From: Methanobacteriota archaeon
GTDB taxonomy: Archaea; Halobacteriota; Halobacteria; Halobacteriales; Halalkalicoccaceae
Reading direction: 5' to 3'
DNA length: 5,704 bases
NCBI GenBank assembly: GCA_022561895.1
Contig: JADFQH010000162.1
Coordinates: forward strand, 1-5,704
This document shows, piece after piece, positions 4,987 to 5,704 of this stretch. The notes under the pieces are model-generated. The model searched no databases. It was not told the DNA's origin and was given only the letters and a program-made list of their open reading frames with translations. The first letter of the stretch is position 1. Each line of letters begins with the position of its first letter. The translations under genes were made by a program, and so were the position numbers.

Positions 4987-5220
4987 CTATACGGCGTTCG
5001 TCGCCCGTGCGACCAGCAGAACGGTGAGATAGAACAGACCGATAACGCCGAAGACCGCGGCGAGTGCAACAGGATCGCCGCCATCGAGGAGGAGAGAGGG
5101 TGACAGATACGTTTCAACTGCATAAATTGCCGCTCCGATGGCGAGGAAGCCGACTGCGATGGTCAGTTCGGGGTCCCTAAAACGGTTCTTTACGGCCTGT
5201 GAACGGGTGGATTCGTTCAT
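4987..5220 (-). CDS. Small two-helix membrane protein of unknown function
   Basis: A 77-residue protein starting MNESTRSQAVKNRFRDPELT, with two hydrophobic helices near residues 20-38 (IAVGFLAIGAAIYAVETYL) and 50-72 (VALAAVFGVIGLFYLTVLLV). They are joined by a short acidic loop (LLLDGGDP), and the N-terminus is polar and basic. An upstream ATG at 5277 would add 19 residues, but the TATA-like box CTATTTATC (5242-5250) is centred about 26 bp before the ATG at 5220, so the shorter form is chosen. I do not recognise the family. Codon use fits the GC-rich chromosome. The gene sits between two CysD-like paralogs on the same strand, but its own promoter and that of the next gene argue against a tight operon. 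Confidence 0.7.
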   Translation of the reverse strand: MNESTRSQAVKNRFRDPELTIAVGFLAIGAAIYAVETYLSPSLLLDGGDPVALAAVFGVIGLFYLTVLLVARATNAV

Positions 5221-5241
5221 ACAATCAGTTGGAGTCGGATC

Positions 5242-5250
5242 GATAAATAG
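5242..5250 (-). promoter_or_regulatory. TATA-like box for the 77-residue membrane protein gene
   Basis: CTATTTATC on the - strand, preceded by a purine-rich AAAGAAT, is centred about 26 bp before the ATG at 5220. This is leaderless spacing and excludes the ATG at 5277, which lies upstream of the box. Confidence 0.5.
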
Positions 5251-5356
5251 ATTCTTTGAAACCCGATCACACGGCACGTAGCGGGTCGTTACGGTGTGTT
5301 CTGCTGTCTCACACTGGGACGGCGTTCCGACCCGGTTGAGTAGGGTGGAGACCGCG

Positions 5357-5704
5357 TTACATGTAGCCGAGATCGCGCAGGCGCGCCATCAGGTCCTCCT
5401 TGTCCTGTGCGCGGCCCTCGCGCTCGACGGTGTTCTCGACATCCTGGAGCCAGGCCGGGTCGTCCGTGGATTTCTGCGTGCTGATCTCGCTACCGAGCGA
5501 TCGGAACCCTTCGAAGTATTTGGGCGAGATTGGGATATCCTCCTGAGAAATTCCCTCCGGAAGGTCGTCGTAGCCCTCCGGAATGTAACCCTCCTCGGGA
5601 TAGCCCGGAACCGTTTCGGGGACGACGACGTACCAGAAGGCGTCCCAGACGGCCCGCTCGTCGAACTGGAGGATGGGCTGGATGCGGTCGTGGGGCGGGT
5701 AGAT
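5357..5704 (-). CDS. Second CysD-like PP-loop protein, C-terminal part (5' part outside window)
   Basis: The last 115 residues and a TAA stop of a paralog of the gene at 3992-4945. The visible part runs from IYPPHDRIQPILQFDERAVW through ISPKYFEGFRSLGSEIS, PAWLQDVENTVEREGRAQDK and EDLMARLRDLGYM. It aligns along its whole length with residues 204-317 of the intact neighbour, differing mainly in the loop after VVPETVPGYP, where it has a slightly longer, acidic stretch. No cysteine is visible in this part either. The PP-loop lies outside the window. Two same-strand copies suggest tandem duplication with divergence, perhaps to different substrates or a hetero-oligomer (inference). Codon use is GC-rich. 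Confidence 0.85.
   Translation of the reverse strand: MYPPHDRIQPILQFDERAVWDAFWYVVVPETVPGYPEEGYIPEGYDDLPEGISQEDIPISPKYFEGFRSLGSEISTQKSTDDPAWLQDVENTVEREGRAQDKEDLMARLRDLGYM

Overview
The window looks like haloarchaeal chromosome. The coding DNA is GC-rich and favours GAC, GAG, GTC and CTC codons. Proteins are acidic, and several genes have a TATA-like box about 26-28 bp before the ATG, as expected for leaderless transcripts. The gene content (split methylmalonyl-CoA mutase subunit, zinc-ribbon microprotein, small haloarchaeal membrane proteins, paired CysD-like PP-loop proteins) fits the class Halobacteria. I cannot name the genus.

Left part (1-2406), all on the + strand: the 3' end of a methylmalonyl-CoA mutase large-subunit gene, a complete aldo/keto reductase, a five-helix membrane protein of unknown function, a 52-residue four-cysteine zinc ribbon, and a 62-residue two-helix membrane protein. 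These look like housekeeping or conserved haloarchaeal genes, several with their own promoter.

Right part (3992-5704), all on the - strand: two paralogous CysD-like (PAPS reductase / ATP sulfurylase small-subunit fold) genes, one complete and one cut by the window end, separated by a 77-residue two-helix membrane protein.

Middle part (about 2434-4057): an AT-rich island with foreign codon use (many ATA, AGA and AGG codons) lies between the two halves. It carries two overlapping - strand genes. The first encodes a 268-residue exported precursor with a Tat-like but degenerate signal, an Asn/Gly-rich linker, and a C-terminal domain holding eight cysteines around an Ala-rich hydrophobic core. 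The second encodes a 126-residue four-helix membrane protein. I read the pair as a candidate cysteine-rich microhalocin (halocin C8-like in organisation, not proven homologous) with its membrane immunity protein.

The island is bounded by a direct repeat of about 62 bp: the 3' end of the complete CysD-like gene (3995-4057) is repeated at 2434-2495 with no gene body attached. This is the layout expected if an element entered the 3' end of a protein gene, rebuilt that end with its own copy, and pushed the original end to its far side. No integrase is visible in the island. The main hypothesis is therefore a small toxin/immunity cargo island delivered to the 3' end of a CysD-like gene.
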